64,000 nt of DNA. It comes from Blautia obeum ATCC 29174. GTDB taxonomy: Bacteria > Bacillota > Clostridia > Lachnospirales > Lachnospiraceae. Below are positions 8,624 to 18,182 of this stretch, piece after piece. Numbering within the stretch: the stretch's first letter is position 1; every line of letters begins with the position of its first letter. The notes under the pieces are model-generated. The model was not told the DNA's origin and did not search any database. It saw only the letters and a program-made list of their open reading frames with translations. The position numbers and the translations under genes are program-made. Location: contig NZ_CP102265.1 of NCBI RefSeq assembly GCF_025147765.1, forward strand, positions 1,489,001 through 1,553,000, read 5' to 3'.

Positions 8624-10527
8624 TTGGAGCAATAAAGAAACATAAACGAATTGTAGCAGCGGTTGTAATCCTTATTTTGACTGCGGTAATAGAGCTTGTG
8701 TGTAATTTACCGGCAATCAGAGGTGGGTATGATAATCTTGATCTGACAAAGTATATTACTGTAGAAAAAGAGGGGAATAAGGAAAAATATGTGATCAGCT
8801 ATTCCTCATCGCAGAAATTTTATATAAAAGAATTAAAATTATCAGGAAGCTTTCCAAAAGAATATTCTTATACAATAAAAACAAAGGAATATAATTCCTT
8901 TGACAAAGAATCCGAAGAGTATTATTCTGACACAGTGAATTCATGGTTCTCAGATTTTTATACAAACCTGAACAAGAAAGTAACTTCCATAGAAATTACC
9001 CTGAATAAAGTAGAAGACGCAGAACTGACAGCAGTGTCCTGCTCAAACAGATTTGAAGTTAATAAATATCGGATTCTTTTCTTTTTGGCATTGTTTTCGT
9101 TGATATATTGCCTGTTTTTTGAGAAAAAAGTGTATAAAAAAATTGAATGCTTTTTTGCTATATATGCTTTTATTTTTGGACTATTGTTAGTTGTATATGG
9201 GCAACCGATTAAAAATTCCTGGGATGAATCAATACATTTTGGAAATGCGTATACGATGGCTTTTGGTAAACATGTGGAATGGACAGAGGCCGCACTATTT
9301 GTGAAAAATGGACAGATAGTAAGCTGTAATACCAAAGAAGAATTTGCTGAATTGCGTGCCTATTTGAATGGAAAAGGAATTGAGACAGTTTATGCTGAAA
9401 GTAAAGAAACGATTCTTCCATCTTATACTAAACTCGCATATATTCCGCAAGCAATATTCATAAGATTGGGGATGATATTGAACTTGTCATTTTCGACTAT
9501 GTACGCTGTCGGAAAATTGGGTAATTTGCTGTTATACATTTTTGTTATGTTTTGGGCAATTCATATGGCACAAACAAAAAAAATGTTTCTGAGTTTTTTG
9601 GCGGTAACACCCACAGCTTTGTATTTGGCATCGTCATATACTTATGATACTGTGGTGTTTAGCTTTTTAACGTTAGCATGTGTTTTATGGGCTAACATGA
9701 TTTTTTATCCCGAAAGAGAATACAGTTCATGGACATATATTTTAACTGCTTTGCTGTTTGTAATTGGCTGTGCATCAAAAGCAGTATATATTCCTATGAT
9801 TCTTTTGTTCCTGGTTATTCCATATGTTGAAAAAAAGAAACCTAAAAAGAAAGTGATTTTATGGAGTGGAATTATTATTATTTTAATGTTGGTGATGCTA
9901 ACATTTGTTTTGCCAACGTTATCGAATGCTGCTGCGGGTAATATCACATTTGGCGGAGATTCGCGAGGAGGCGATACAGGAGTTGTTAGACAAATCGTTT
10001 CCATGATAAAACATCCGTGGGCGAGTGTGAAGCTAATGCTTGTTAGCGTTTTTAAATTTGATAATTTTAGAAATTTAGGTTATGATACAGCTGATAATTT
10101 TTTCTTTGGAAATTTGATGTGTTTGAATTTTGCTCATAATGGTATATTGTCAGATAAGTGGAGTGCTATACTGCTCCCAATATGTATAATATTATTGTTG
10201 TACAAAACACCATCAGAAACAGTACGTGGCAGACATTCTATGAGCATGTTGAATAAATTTATAGTTTTGATTGCTGTTGCTGGCACGATATTTTTGGTAT
10301 GGCTTGCTTTATATTTGGATTTTACTCCGGTAGGTGCGGAATATATTGCAGGAGTTCAGGCAAGGTATTATTTACCACTATTATATTTAGGAGCATTGTT
10401 ATTTACAGGAAGGAAAGTAACAATAAACTGGTCTGAAGAAACTATTACTAAATTGACTTATTCAGCAGCTACACTTTTAGGATTTGCACTTATGTACCAG
10501 GGAATGCTGCAGGGCAGAATTATATAA
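8620..10527 (+). CDS. DUF2142-type polytopic membrane protein (GT-C-like)
   Basis: A 635-residue protein starting at GTG 8620. An N-terminal helix is followed by an external beta-rich segment (residues about 35-145) and then about ten membrane helices. The stretch NSWDESIHFGNAY, the loop before KLAYIPQAIFIRLG, and SSYTYDTVVFSF match the DUF2142 (PF09913) pattern. DUF2142 proteins sit in O-antigen, teichoic and capsule clusters and resemble GT-C transferases that use lipid-linked sugars outside the membrane. It is coupled to the upstream companion gene and followed by a GT2 and DUF2304 pair, a common grouping in which the GT2 makes a polyprenyl-phosphate sugar. The function is inferred from context. 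Confidence 0.75.
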   Translation: MIGAIKKHKRIVAAVVILILTAVIELVCNLPAIRGGYDNLDLTKYITVEKEGNKEKYVISYSSSQKFYIKELKLSGSFPKEYSYTIKTKEYNSFDKESEEYYSDTVNSWFSDFYTNLNKKVTSIEITLNKVEDAELTAVSCSNRFEVNKYRILFFLALFSLIYCLFFEKKVYKKIECFFAIYAFIFGLLLVVYGQPIKNSWDESIHFGNAYTMAFGKHVEWTEAALFVKNGQIVSCNTKEEFAELRAYLNGKGIETVYAESKETILPSYTKLAYIPQAIFIRLGMILNLSFSTMYAVGKLGNLLLYIFVMFWAIHMAQTKKMFLSFLAVTPTALYLASSYTYDTVVFSFLTLACVLWANMIFYPEREYSSWTYILTALLFVIGCASKAVYIPMILLFLVIPYVEKKKPKKKVILWSGIIIILMLVMLTFVLPTLSNAAAGNITFGGDSRGGDTGVVRQIVSMIKHPWASVKLMLVSVFKFDNFRNLGYDTADNFFFGNLMCLNFAHNGILSDKWSAILLPICIILLLYKTPSETVRGRHSMSMLNKFIVLIAVAGTIFLVWLALYLDFTPVGAEYIAGVQARYYLPLLYLGALLFTGRKVTINWSEETITKLTYSAATLLGFALMYQGMLQGRII

Positions 10528-10562
10528 ATGTAATAGAGATGAGACTGAATGAGGTAGAAAAT

Positions 10563-11252
10563 ATGAAAGTATTGATTATTATTCCGGCTTATAATGAAGA
10601 GGAAAGCATTGAAAAAGTGATAAATAATTTGAAACAAAACTATTCCCAATATGACTATGTGATAATTAACGATGGATCACATGACCACACATCTGAAATT
10701 TGCCATAAAAACAAATATAAAATTATAGATCTTCCGGTAAATCTTGGATTAACAGGAGCATTTCAGACTGGCTTAAAATATGCATATAAAAAAGGATATG
10801 ATTATGCAATTCAATTTGATGCAGATGGACAACATTTGCCTGAATATATACCAGCTATGGTAGATAAAATAGAAGAAGGCTATGATATGGTTATTGGTTC
10901 CAGATTTGTGGAAAAACCGAAACCGCGTTCTTTGCGTATGTTGGGAAGTCGTGTTATATCAACTGCAATAAAAATAACGACAGGTGTGCATATTGCGGAT
11001 CCTACATCGGGCATGAGATTATTTAATAAAACTTTAATTAGAGAGTTTGCAGAAAATATTAATTATGAACCAGAACCGGATACAGTTTCTTTTTTGATTA
11101 AACAGGGCGTTAAAGTGGCCGAGGTTCAAGTTGAAATGAAAGAGCGAGAGGCTGGTGAGAGCTATCTCAATTTATCGCGATCAATTGTTTATATGACTAA
11201 AATGTTTGTTTCTATAATCATATTACAGAATTTTAGAAATAGAAAAAAATAG
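10563..11252 (+). CDS. GT2 glycosyltransferase, polyprenyl-phosphate sugar synthase-like
   Basis: A 229-residue GT-A transferase of the dolichyl-phosphate-mannose-synthase type: MKVLIIIPAYNEEE start, NDGS motif, DADGQH metal-binding motif, and GSRF. It lacks C-terminal membrane helices; the adjacent DUF2304 protein probably supplies the membrane part. The start at 10563 has GAGG nine bases upstream; an ATG 24 bases earlier has no good site. It likely makes a polyprenyl-phosphate-linked sugar used by the DUF2142 protein outside the membrane. Confidence 0.85.
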   Translation: MKVLIIIPAYNEEESIEKVINNLKQNYSQYDYVIINDGSHDHTSEICHKNKYKIIDLPVNLGLTGAFQTGLKYAYKKGYDYAIQFDADGQHLPEYIPAMVDKIEEGYDMVIGSRFVEKPKPRSLRMLGSRVISTAIKITTGVHIADPTSGMRLFNKTLIREFAENINYEPEPDTVSFLIKQGVKVAEVQVEMKEREAGESYLNLSRSIVYMTKMFVSIIILQNFRNRKK

Positions 11253-11265
11253 AGGAGAGCAGGAT

Positions 11266-11643
11266 ATGATTTCATTAGTGTTTAGAGTTGTTTTGATTCT
11301 TTGTTCTTTGTTTACAGCTATATTTATAATACGAAAAATCCGTCAATCCAAAGTACAGATTAATTATGCTATTTTTTGGATTCTCTTTTCGGCATGCCTG
11401 CTTATTTTTAGTGTTTTTCCTGAATTATCTATTTCACTCGCCAGTTTATTGGGAATATATTCATCAACAAATTTTATTTTTTTAGTAATTCTGTTTGCGG
11501 TAATTATTAAACTGTTTTTTAATACAATAGAAATATCCAATCTGGAATATAAGATTAAAGAATTATCGCAGAAAATTGCAATTGATGAAAAGGATTTTAA
11601 TGAAACAAAAGAAAATAAATCTGAAGAAGAGATGGACGAATAA
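11266..11643 (+). CDS. DUF2304 membrane protein
   Basis: A 125-residue protein with three membrane helices (residues about 3-22, 32-50, 63-85) and a charged C-terminal tail likely to form a coiled coil. Its size, helix layout and position directly after a small GT2 match DUF2304 (PF10066). In such pairs it is thought to anchor or assist the cytosolic GT2. The ribosome site GAGGAGAG precedes ATG 11266, and its stop abuts the next start codon directly (TAA then ATG). Confidence 0.8.
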   Translation: MISLVFRVVLILCSLFTAIFIIRKIRQSKVQINYAIFWILFSACLLIFSVFPELSISLASLLGIYSSTNFIFLVILFAVIIKLFFNTIEISNLEYKIKELSQKIAIDEKDFNETKENKSEEEMDE

Positions 11644-12768
11644 ATGAAAACATATGCGATTGTAGCATCGTTATTTCCACCACATGTTGGTGGGGTAGAA
11701 CGTTACTCATATAATTTGGCTAAAAAATTGACAGAACATGGAAACAGAGTAATTGTAATTACGTCTGGAGCAGGGAAGGTAAAAGAAGAAGGTGGAATAA
11801 AAGTATATTATCTTCCTTCTTTTTTGCTTTTAAATGGTAGGTTGCCAATCATTAAACCTGGAAGTAAATTTAAGGGATTAGAAAATATTCTAAAAACAGA
11901 AAATATTGATTATTTTATAATTAATACGCGATTTTATTCATTATCGTTATGGGCGGCAAAGTTTGCTTATGCAGAGAAAAAAAGTGCTATTCTAATTGAA
12001 CATGGTTCATCGCATTTAACATTTAACAATAAATATTTGGATATTTTTGTCAGGTTTTATGAGCATGCGATGACTATGTTAATTAAAAAATATCCAATGC
12101 GATATTTTGGAGTATCAAAAGATGCCTGTGAATGGATCAAGCATTTTAATATTCAGGCAGAGGGAACATTATATAATGCGATGAATCTGGATGAAATTGA
12201 GTTAATGAATAAATTTGATTACAGAAAAAAATTAGGACTCACAGAGAATGATTTTATAATAACATATGTAGGACGAATAGTGGGAGGAAAGGGATTATTA
12301 GAGCTGACATCTGCGGTAAATGAAATCAGAAAGGAATATTCAAATGTTTATTTGGTGGTTGCTGGAGATGGACCATACATGAAAGAACTGGTAAAACATA
12401 AAACTCCATATATAACATTGTTGGGAAGAATTCCATATTCAGATGTTATTTCTTTACTCAGTTCAGTGGATACATTTTGCCTGCCATCTGAGACGGAGGG
12501 ATTTCCGACATCCGTACTGGAGGCGGTTGCCTGTAAATGTTATGTAATAACAACAACTGCTGGTGGCTCGAAAGAGCTAATTACAAACAGCCAGTTAGGA
12601 ACAATTATGAAGGATAATTCTTCTAAATCTATTGAAGAAGCTTTGCGTGCAATTATTGATCATAAAGAAAGTCGAATAGAGGCATCTGAAAAATGTTATG
12701 TTCGATTGAAAGAAAAATTCACTTGGGATGCAGTTGCGGCAAAAGTAGAAGATATTTTTGAAATATAA
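11644..12768 (+). CDS. GT4 family glycosyltransferase
   Basis: A 374-residue GT-B glycosyltransferase. The N-terminal Rossmann half begins with FPPHVGGVERYSYNLA, typical of GT4. The C-terminal half has the nucleotide-sugar block YVGRIVGGKGL and the EX7E-like stretch PSETEGFPTSVLEA near residues 282-295. It is directly abutted to the DUF2304 stop, so it is translated as part of the same operon. It transfers a sugar to a growing lipid-linked repeat on the cytosolic face; sugar and acceptor are unknown. Confidence 0.88.
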   Translation: MKTYAIVASLFPPHVGGVERYSYNLAKKLTEHGNRVIVITSGAGKVKEEGGIKVYYLPSFLLLNGRLPIIKPGSKFKGLENILKTENIDYFIINTRFYSLSLWAAKFAYAEKKSAILIEHGSSHLTFNNKYLDIFVRFYEHAMTMLIKKYPMRYFGVSKDACEWIKHFNIQAEGTLYNAMNLDEIELMNKFDYRKKLGLTENDFIITYVGRIVGGKGLLELTSAVNEIRKEYSNVYLVVAGDGPYMKELVKHKTPYITLLGRIPYSDVISLLSSVDTFCLPSETEGFPTSVLEAVACKCYVITTTAGGSKELITNSQLGTIMKDNSSKSIEEALRAIIDHKESRIEASEKCYVRLKEKFTWDAVAAKVEDIFEI

Positions 12769-12795
12769 AATAGCTTATATCTAGGAGTGTGTATT

Positions 12796-13854
12796 ATGTT
12801 GAAAGTACTACATTTGTTGTCAAGTGACCGGTTTTCGGGAGCAGAAAATGTTGTTTGCCAGATTATTACAGCATTTGATGGGGATAGCGAAGTAGAACAT
12901 TTATATGTTAGCCCGGAAGGACCAATAAGAGAGACTTTAAAAGAAAAAAATATACGTTATGTACCGGTAAAATATCTTAATGGCATTGATCTCAAACGAA
13001 TTGTAAGAATAGAGCAACCAGATATTATTCATGCACATGATATGCTTGCAAGCCTATTTGCGACGTTTTGTGTTCGGAATATTCCTATAGTATCACATAT
13101 TCATAATAATAATTTTGGATTTAAAGGAGTGGGTCCTTTTGTAACGTCTTTAGCATATTGCATTGCGGCAAGAAGGGCTAAACATATATTTTGGGTATCA
13201 GAAGCAGCTTATAATGGATTTAGATATAAAAAAATATGCTCATCAAAAAGTTCTGTCTTGTATAATGTAATTAATATTGAGGAGCTAAATAATAGTATCA
13301 AAATAGATCCTGAGAAATATCAATATGATCTTATTTTTCTCGGAAGACTTACATATGCAAAAAATCCGCAGCGTGTATTAGAGGTGACAAAGATATTAAA
13401 AAATCAGAAGGATGATATCAAAGTTGCTATGGTTGGTGCTGGTGAATTAGAGAATGAATTGAGAAATTTTGTAAAAGATAATCAATTAGAAAAAAATGTT
13501 GATTTTTGGGGATTTAGAAAAAATCCTTATAAGATACTAAAAAATTCACAAGTTATGATTATGACTTCCAGATGGGAAGGACTTGGAATGTGTGCATTAG
13601 AGGCAATGGCTTTAGGCGTGCCGGTAGTAAGTACACCTACGGGTGGACTTTGCGAGATTATTGAAGATGGAAAAAATGGTTTTTTAAGAAGGTCGAATAA
13701 AGAGCTGGCAGATAAAATTATAGATATTTTGAATAATCCGTTTTTAAAAGAGCAAATGTCAACATATGCGAGTGAGAATAGTATAAAAATGAATTCTCGC
13801 GAGAAATACAAAAATAAAATATTGGATGTTTATAAAAAAGTATCTGGAAAATAA
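12796..13854 (+). CDS. GT4 family glycosyltransferase
   Basis: A 352-residue GT-B transferase. The start at ATG 12796 has AGGAG eight bases upstream; the in-frame GTG nine bases earlier overlaps that site. Features: RFSGAENV near residue 14, an HAHD stretch in the N-terminal half, FLGRLTYAKNPQRVLE at the domain junction, and SRWEGLGMCALEAMALGVPV as the donor-binding motif. It is in the same AT-rich operon as its neighbours, 27 bases after the previous gene. Confidence 0.88.
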   Translation: MLKVLHLLSSDRFSGAENVVCQIITAFDGDSEVEHLYVSPEGPIRETLKEKNIRYVPVKYLNGIDLKRIVRIEQPDIIHAHDMLASLFATFCVRNIPIVSHIHNNNFGFKGVGPFVTSLAYCIAARRAKHIFWVSEAAYNGFRYKKICSSKSSVLYNVINIEELNNSIKIDPEKYQYDLIFLGRLTYAKNPQRVLEVTKILKNQKDDIKVAMVGAGELENELRNFVKDNQLEKNVDFWGFRKNPYKILKNSQVMIMTSRWEGLGMCALEAMALGVPVVSTPTGGLCEIIEDGKNGFLRRSNKELADKIIDILNNPFLKEQMSTYASENSIKMNSREKYKNKILDVYKKVSGK

Positions 13855-13867
13855 TTGAAAGGAAAAT

Positions 13868-15313
13868 ATGAAAGTTAGATCTTTAAAGTTTAATTCAGTT
13901 GTGAATTTGATAAAAACGATTTTAGGTATTATTTTTCCGTTAATAACATTTCCGTATGCATCTAGAGTATTAGGAGCAACAGGCATAGGAAAAGTTGATT
14001 ATGCGAATTCTATTTCAAATTACTTTATTTTGTTTGCAAGCTTGGGAATTGCGACTTATACGATCAGAGAAGGGGCAAAAGTCAGAGATGACAAGAAAAA
14101 ACTAGATCAGCTGGTGACAGAAATTTTTGTTATCAATTCTATTTCTACTGTTGTTGCATATATATGCCTTTTTATTTGTTCTTCGTTACCTGTATTTAAA
14201 AATTATCAAGAATTAATTTTGTTAAATGGCACAATTATGATTTTTGATTTAATAGGTGTTAATTGGCTGTTCAACATTTTTGAAGACTATATTTATATAA
14301 CAGTTAGGACTCTTGCGTTTCAAATAATTTCACTTGTGCTTTTATTTGTATTTGTACAGACACCGGAAGATTATCTAATATACGCTGGCTTAATCGTTTT
14401 TGCAAATGCAGGAGCAAATATTTTTAATATTTTTTATGGAAGAAAATATGTTAGCTTTTTTAAATGTAGTAAACTTAATTTAAAGAAACATTTGAAGCCT
14501 ATTTTTATCATTTTTGGAATCGGAATTGCATCACAGATATACTTAAATATAGATACAACGATGTTGGGACTCTTGAAAAGTGATTATGATGTGGGATTGT
14601 ATTCAGCTGCTATAAAAATAAATCGAACATTAGGAACACTGATTTCTTCTGCATGTGCAGTACTAATTCCACGTCTTTCGTATTATATTAAGATGAAAAT
14701 GGAAAAGGAATATAGAAATATTGTTAATACAACAGTTAATTATATTCTATCACTTTCTATCCCATGTGCTTTTGGCGGTGCACTATTAAGTTCAGAATGT
14801 ATATTTTTGTTTAGTGGAAAAGGATTTGAGGGCGCTGCACCGATTATGCGTATATTGTCTCCAAACATTATTTTTGCAGTGATGAATGGATTCTTGGCAT
14901 ACCAGATTTTTATACCATTTGGAAAAGAATTATATACATGTATTGCAACATTTGTGGGCGCCATTTTGAATGTGGTATTAAATTCTATTTTTATAATAAC
15001 GTTTGGAACCAGAGGAGCAGCAGTTGCAACAGTTCTGGCAGAAATTAGTGTTTTTATTATTCTGATGTATTATATGAAGAAGTTTTATCAGGATAAGACA
15101 TTATTTAAAGAAGTATGGAAATATCTGGTTGCAGGTATCTGCATGTTTATAGTGGGATTAGGGATTGCGGCATTAGGTTTAGGTCTGATCTTGAAGATAC
15201 TGGTAACAGTTGTTATATGTATTATATGTTATTTTGGAGTGTTGATGATTTTAAAAGCTAAGATTGCATTTGTTGTAATTGATATGCTGAAAGCAAGAAT
15301 TAAACGAAAATAA
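13868..15313 (+). CDS. polysaccharide flippase (Wzx-like, MOP superfamily)
   Basis: A 481-residue membrane protein with about 14 hydrophobic segments. The opening, in which FPLITFPYASRVLG is followed by GIGKVDYANSI, is the classic start of the polysaccharide transporter/RfbX family. It carries undecaprenyl-linked repeat units across the membrane. It begins 13 bases after the preceding GT stop with a GAAAGGAAAAT ribosome site. Its presence means the cluster builds a polymer or oligosaccharide by a Wzx-type route; no intact Wzy polymerase was recognised in the window. Confidence 0.9.
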   Translation: MKVRSLKFNSVVNLIKTILGIIFPLITFPYASRVLGATGIGKVDYANSISNYFILFASLGIATYTIREGAKVRDDKKKLDQLVTEIFVINSISTVVAYICLFICSSLPVFKNYQELILLNGTIMIFDLIGVNWLFNIFEDYIYITVRTLAFQIISLVLLFVFVQTPEDYLIYAGLIVFANAGANIFNIFYGRKYVSFFKCSKLNLKKHLKPIFIIFGIGIASQIYLNIDTTMLGLLKSDYDVGLYSAAIKINRTLGTLISSACAVLIPRLSYYIKMKMEKEYRNIVNTTVNYILSLSIPCAFGGALLSSECIFLFSGKGFEGAAPIMRILSPNIIFAVMNGFLAYQIFIPFGKELYTCIATFVGAILNVVLNSIFIITFGTRGAAVATVLAEISVFIILMYYMKKFYQDKTLFKEVWKYLVAGICMFIVGLGIAALGLGLILKILVTVVICIICYFGVLMILKAKIAFVVIDMLKARIKRK

Positions 15314-15330
15314 TAGTTTGAGAGGAAAAT

Positions 15331-16221
15331 ATGCAGGGAATATCAGTAGTTATTCCATTTTATTGTGGAAATAGTTATTTGGAAACGATGGCAGAACAAT
15401 TAAAAAAAAATATTAATAATTTTAAATCTGACTTAAAAAATGTAGAGGTAGAAGTTATTTTAGTGAATGATAGTCCATGGAGTACTATTGATGAAAGTAA
15501 ATTGAGTGCTATAAAGCAAAGTTATAAAATCGTTGTTAATAAAAAAAATAGTGGCATTCATCAATCAAGAGTAAATGGAATAAATATTGCTTCATGCGAT
15601 TATATTTTACTTTTGGATCAGGATGATAAAATTTCTGAAAATTATTTTGAGAGTCAATACGAAAAAGCAATGAAAGAAAATGCAGATTTAATTATTGCGA
15701 ATGGAGTGCGAAAGATAGGAGATAAGAAGCATCCGATTTTTAAAAATATAAGATGGCATAAAGATGCTACAACATTAGCACCATATGTAGCAATCGGAAA
15801 TGTTATAGCATCTCCTGGACAATGTCTGATTAGGAAAAATGCGGTTCCTGTATTTTGGTTGAAAAATATATTGTCAGAAAATTGTGCTGATGATATGTAT
15901 TTATGGATGTTGATGCTTGGCGAGAAAAAAAGAATAGTTATAAATTCAGAATTTTTATATACACATGTGGCTACAGGAAATAATTTTTCATCGGATGAGA
16001 AACAAACGATACGATCAGAACGTAAAGTAATTACGCTGTTAGTTCAAAGCGGTTTAATTGAGAAGAAATATTTGCGATACTATAAAAAAAGATTAGATAT
16101 GCGCGAAAAGTTTATGTTTGGAATAAAAAGCGGTATTTTGGCAAAAACTTATTATTGTTTATGCGAAATACAGAAAAGAATGGTTCTTATTTATTTGAGG
16201 AATACATGTAAAATTAAGTAG
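15331..16221 (+). CDS. GT2 family glycosyltransferase
   Basis: A 296-residue GT-A transferase: ISVVIPFYCGNSYLE start, VNDSP in place of the usual DDGS, and LLDQDDKIS as the metal/nucleotide motif. The C-terminal part is basic and may associate with the membrane. It starts at ATG 15331 with GAGAGGAAAAT upstream and sits 17 bases after the flippase. The substrate is unknown. The codon usage is as AT-rich as its neighbours. Confidence 0.85.
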   Translation: MQGISVVIPFYCGNSYLETMAEQLKKNINNFKSDLKNVEVEVILVNDSPWSTIDESKLSAIKQSYKIVVNKKNSGIHQSRVNGINIASCDYILLLDQDDKISENYFESQYEKAMKENADLIIANGVRKIGDKKHPIFKNIRWHKDATTLAPYVAIGNVIASPGQCLIRKNAVPVFWLKNILSENCADDMYLWMLMLGEKKRIVINSEFLYTHVATGNNFSSDEKQTIRSERKVITLLVQSGLIEKKYLRYYKKRLDMREKFMFGIKSGILAKTYYCLCEIQKRMVLIYLRNTCKIK

Positions 16222-16225
16222 TCAA

Positions 16226-17326
16226 ATGGAAGAGATGAGGGGAAAAGTGAAAAAAGTACTGATATTTGGATTGAGTTCTTTGTATGCTGGCGTAGAAGCT
16301 CTGATATTGAATTATGTAAATCATTTAGATGAAAATGAGTATGCTGTCGATTTGGTTGTTACAGAAAGAAAACCAGAGTATCTTGATGATAAACTTTTGC
16401 GTAATGTGGATATTAGAATTGTACCCAATCGTGTTAGAAATTATGTAGCATATGTAAAAAGTATGGATAAAATTGTGAAAACAGGTGGATATGATATTAT
16501 ATGGGCGAATTTTTGTACTCTTACAGACATTCAAGTTTTAAAGAGCGCTCAAAAATATGATGTTCCAATTCGAATTGCACATAGCCATAACTCTGAGAAT
16601 ATGGGGAGTTTCCTTGTAATGGCTACTCATCTAATGAACAAGAAAAAAATTATTCAGTATGCGAATAAATTTTATGCATGTTCAGATTTTGCAGGTGAGT
16701 TTATGTTTGGCAGGGAGATCGTTGAATCAAAAGATTACAAAATTATTCCTAATGCAATTGAAGCGTCTAAATATAGATTTACACCGGAAATCAGAGAACA
16801 GATTAGAGAAAAGATGCAACTCAGTAACAAGATTGTAGTTGGACATGTGGGGCGATTTCATTTTCAAAAGAATCATACACAATTGATAAAAATATATAAA
16901 AAATTTTTAGAGAAAAAATCTAACAGTATATTGCTGCTTGTTGGAACCGGAAATCTAATGGATGAAATTAAACAGTTAGTTCATCGTGAAGGCATCGAAG
17001 GAAATGTATTGTTTTTAGGAAATAGAAGTGATGTTAATGATTTAATGCAGGCAATGGATGTACTTTTGTTTCCATCATTATTTGAGGGGCTTCCGGTGAC
17101 TTTGATAGAGGCACAGGCGGCAGGACTTCCCTGTGTGATTTCTGATAAAATAACAAAGCAGGCTCAAATTACAGATTTAATAAAATATGAAAGCCTTGAT
17201 GCACCTTTGGAAAATTGGGTTGATGATATTGAACAGAGCTTGCTTATAAAACGGTCAGATTATTTAGGAACGATACAAAATGCAGGGTATGATGTATGTG
17301 AGTGCGCAACATGGCTTTTTGATTAG
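16226..17326 (+). CDS. GT4 glycosyltransferase (EpsF-like), short C-terminus
   Basis: A 366-residue GT-B transferase with FGLSSLYAGVEALILNYV at the N-terminus, IAHSHNS near residue 120, VGRFHFQKNH at the linker and FPSLFEGLPVTLIEAQAAGLP as the donor motif. The start is uncertain: ATG 16226 has no ribosome site, while GTG 16247 has AGGGG only four bases upstream; ATG is given for completeness. The C-terminus stops at ATWLFD, where relatives usually continue with a final helix of 10-15 residues, so the gene may be slightly clipped at the edge of the decayed interval that follows. Confidence 0.8.
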   Translation: MEEMRGKVKKVLIFGLSSLYAGVEALILNYVNHLDENEYAVDLVVTERKPEYLDDKLLRNVDIRIVPNRVRNYVAYVKSMDKIVKTGGYDIIWANFCTLTDIQVLKSAQKYDVPIRIAHSHNSENMGSFLVMATHLMNKKKIIQYANKFYACSDFAGEFMFGREIVESKDYKIIPNAIEASKYRFTPEIREQIREKMQLSNKIVVGHVGRFHFQKNHTQLIKIYKKFLEKKSNSILLLVGTGNLMDEIKQLVHREGIEGNVLFLGNRSDVNDLMQAMDVLLFPSLFEGLPVTLIEAQAAGLPCVISDKITKQAQITDLIKYESLDAPLENWVDDIEQSLLIKRSDYLGTIQNAGYDVCECATWLFD

Positions 17327-17353
17327 ATAAATTTGATTAATAATTTGTTGTAG

Positions 17354-17512
17354 GAGAAAGTTACAGAGGTTTCAGACAGATGGAAATGCTATTTTGTAAT
17401 TGTACCTGTGATTTTCTTATGTTCTATGTGTTTGTCTATAATATTGGATATTATTTGCAAGGAAGGTGAAAAACTGTTTAGAGGTATAGGTAAATTATCT
17501 TTGAATAAGTGA
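17354..17512 (+). pseudogene. membrane-protein remnant, perhaps acyltransferase C-terminus
   Basis: An open frame without a start codon: a stretch of about 50 residues with one strong membrane helix (CYFVIVPVIFLCSMCLSIIL) followed by a basic, amphipathic tail. The shape recalls the last helix of acyltransferase-3 proteins, but the match is by eye only. It lies in the 202-bp gap between the GT4 gene and the next broken gene, and nothing else was recognised there. Confidence 0.3.
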
Positions 17513-17528
17513 AATTAGTAGATAAAAT

Positions 17529-18182
17529 ATGAAAAAAATAAAAATAGGAATATTTTGGTCATTGTTTGTTGGAATTCAGATAGTCATAAGCATAGGATTG
17601 ATATATACATTGCTGATAGTTCCGAAGACAAGAACATCGGGAATAGAGTATAATGATGATTTAGAACTAGAGGCAACAGATCCATTAGTAGAAAAAGAAG
17701 ATATATTTACACAGTATTTTACTCCAAAATATAAATATGTAAATACAATTGAAGTTAGAGTAGGATTTTCAACATTTACAGAGCTATATGAATCAAATGA
17801 TGTAATAATTGTAAATATAACTGATACAAATGATACGGAACTATGGGAAAAAGAAATTCCATTAACTACAGTAAAGAATTTTATTTATGTGGATTTAGAT
17901 GTTAAGAAAGAATTAAAAACAGATGAGATCTATGCACTGAATATTTGATTAAAGGAAAATGCTCGATATGTAGATGACACATGGATATCAGCAAAATGTG
18001 TGTTGGTTAATTCTGACTTGGAAGAAAATAAAGACTGCTTTTTTAATAATACAAAATTGGAAGCCAGTGCGGATGTAATTTATAATTATCAATATTATGA
18101 TATAATAGGAATTATTAAATATTTATGTGGCATTATTGTATTGAACAGTGTGACATATATACTGAAAAAAACAAGAAAAAAA
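17529..18182 (+). pseudogene. companion membrane protein, broken by in-frame TGA
   Basis: Starts MKKIKIGIFW with an N-terminal helix (residues about 8-31) and a beta-rich external domain, then meets TGA at 17946-17948. The same frame continues at once with matching character (LKENARYVDDTW... ADVIYNYQYYDI) to a C-terminal helix and basic tail near 18180. The layout matches the intact 216-residue gene at 7973. The interrupting codon sits where Trp would be plausible, so TGG to TGA is a likely cause. Downstream the frame runs on without a stop into the LTA-synthase-like gene, implying a small deletion also removed the original stop/start junction. Confidence 0.6.
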
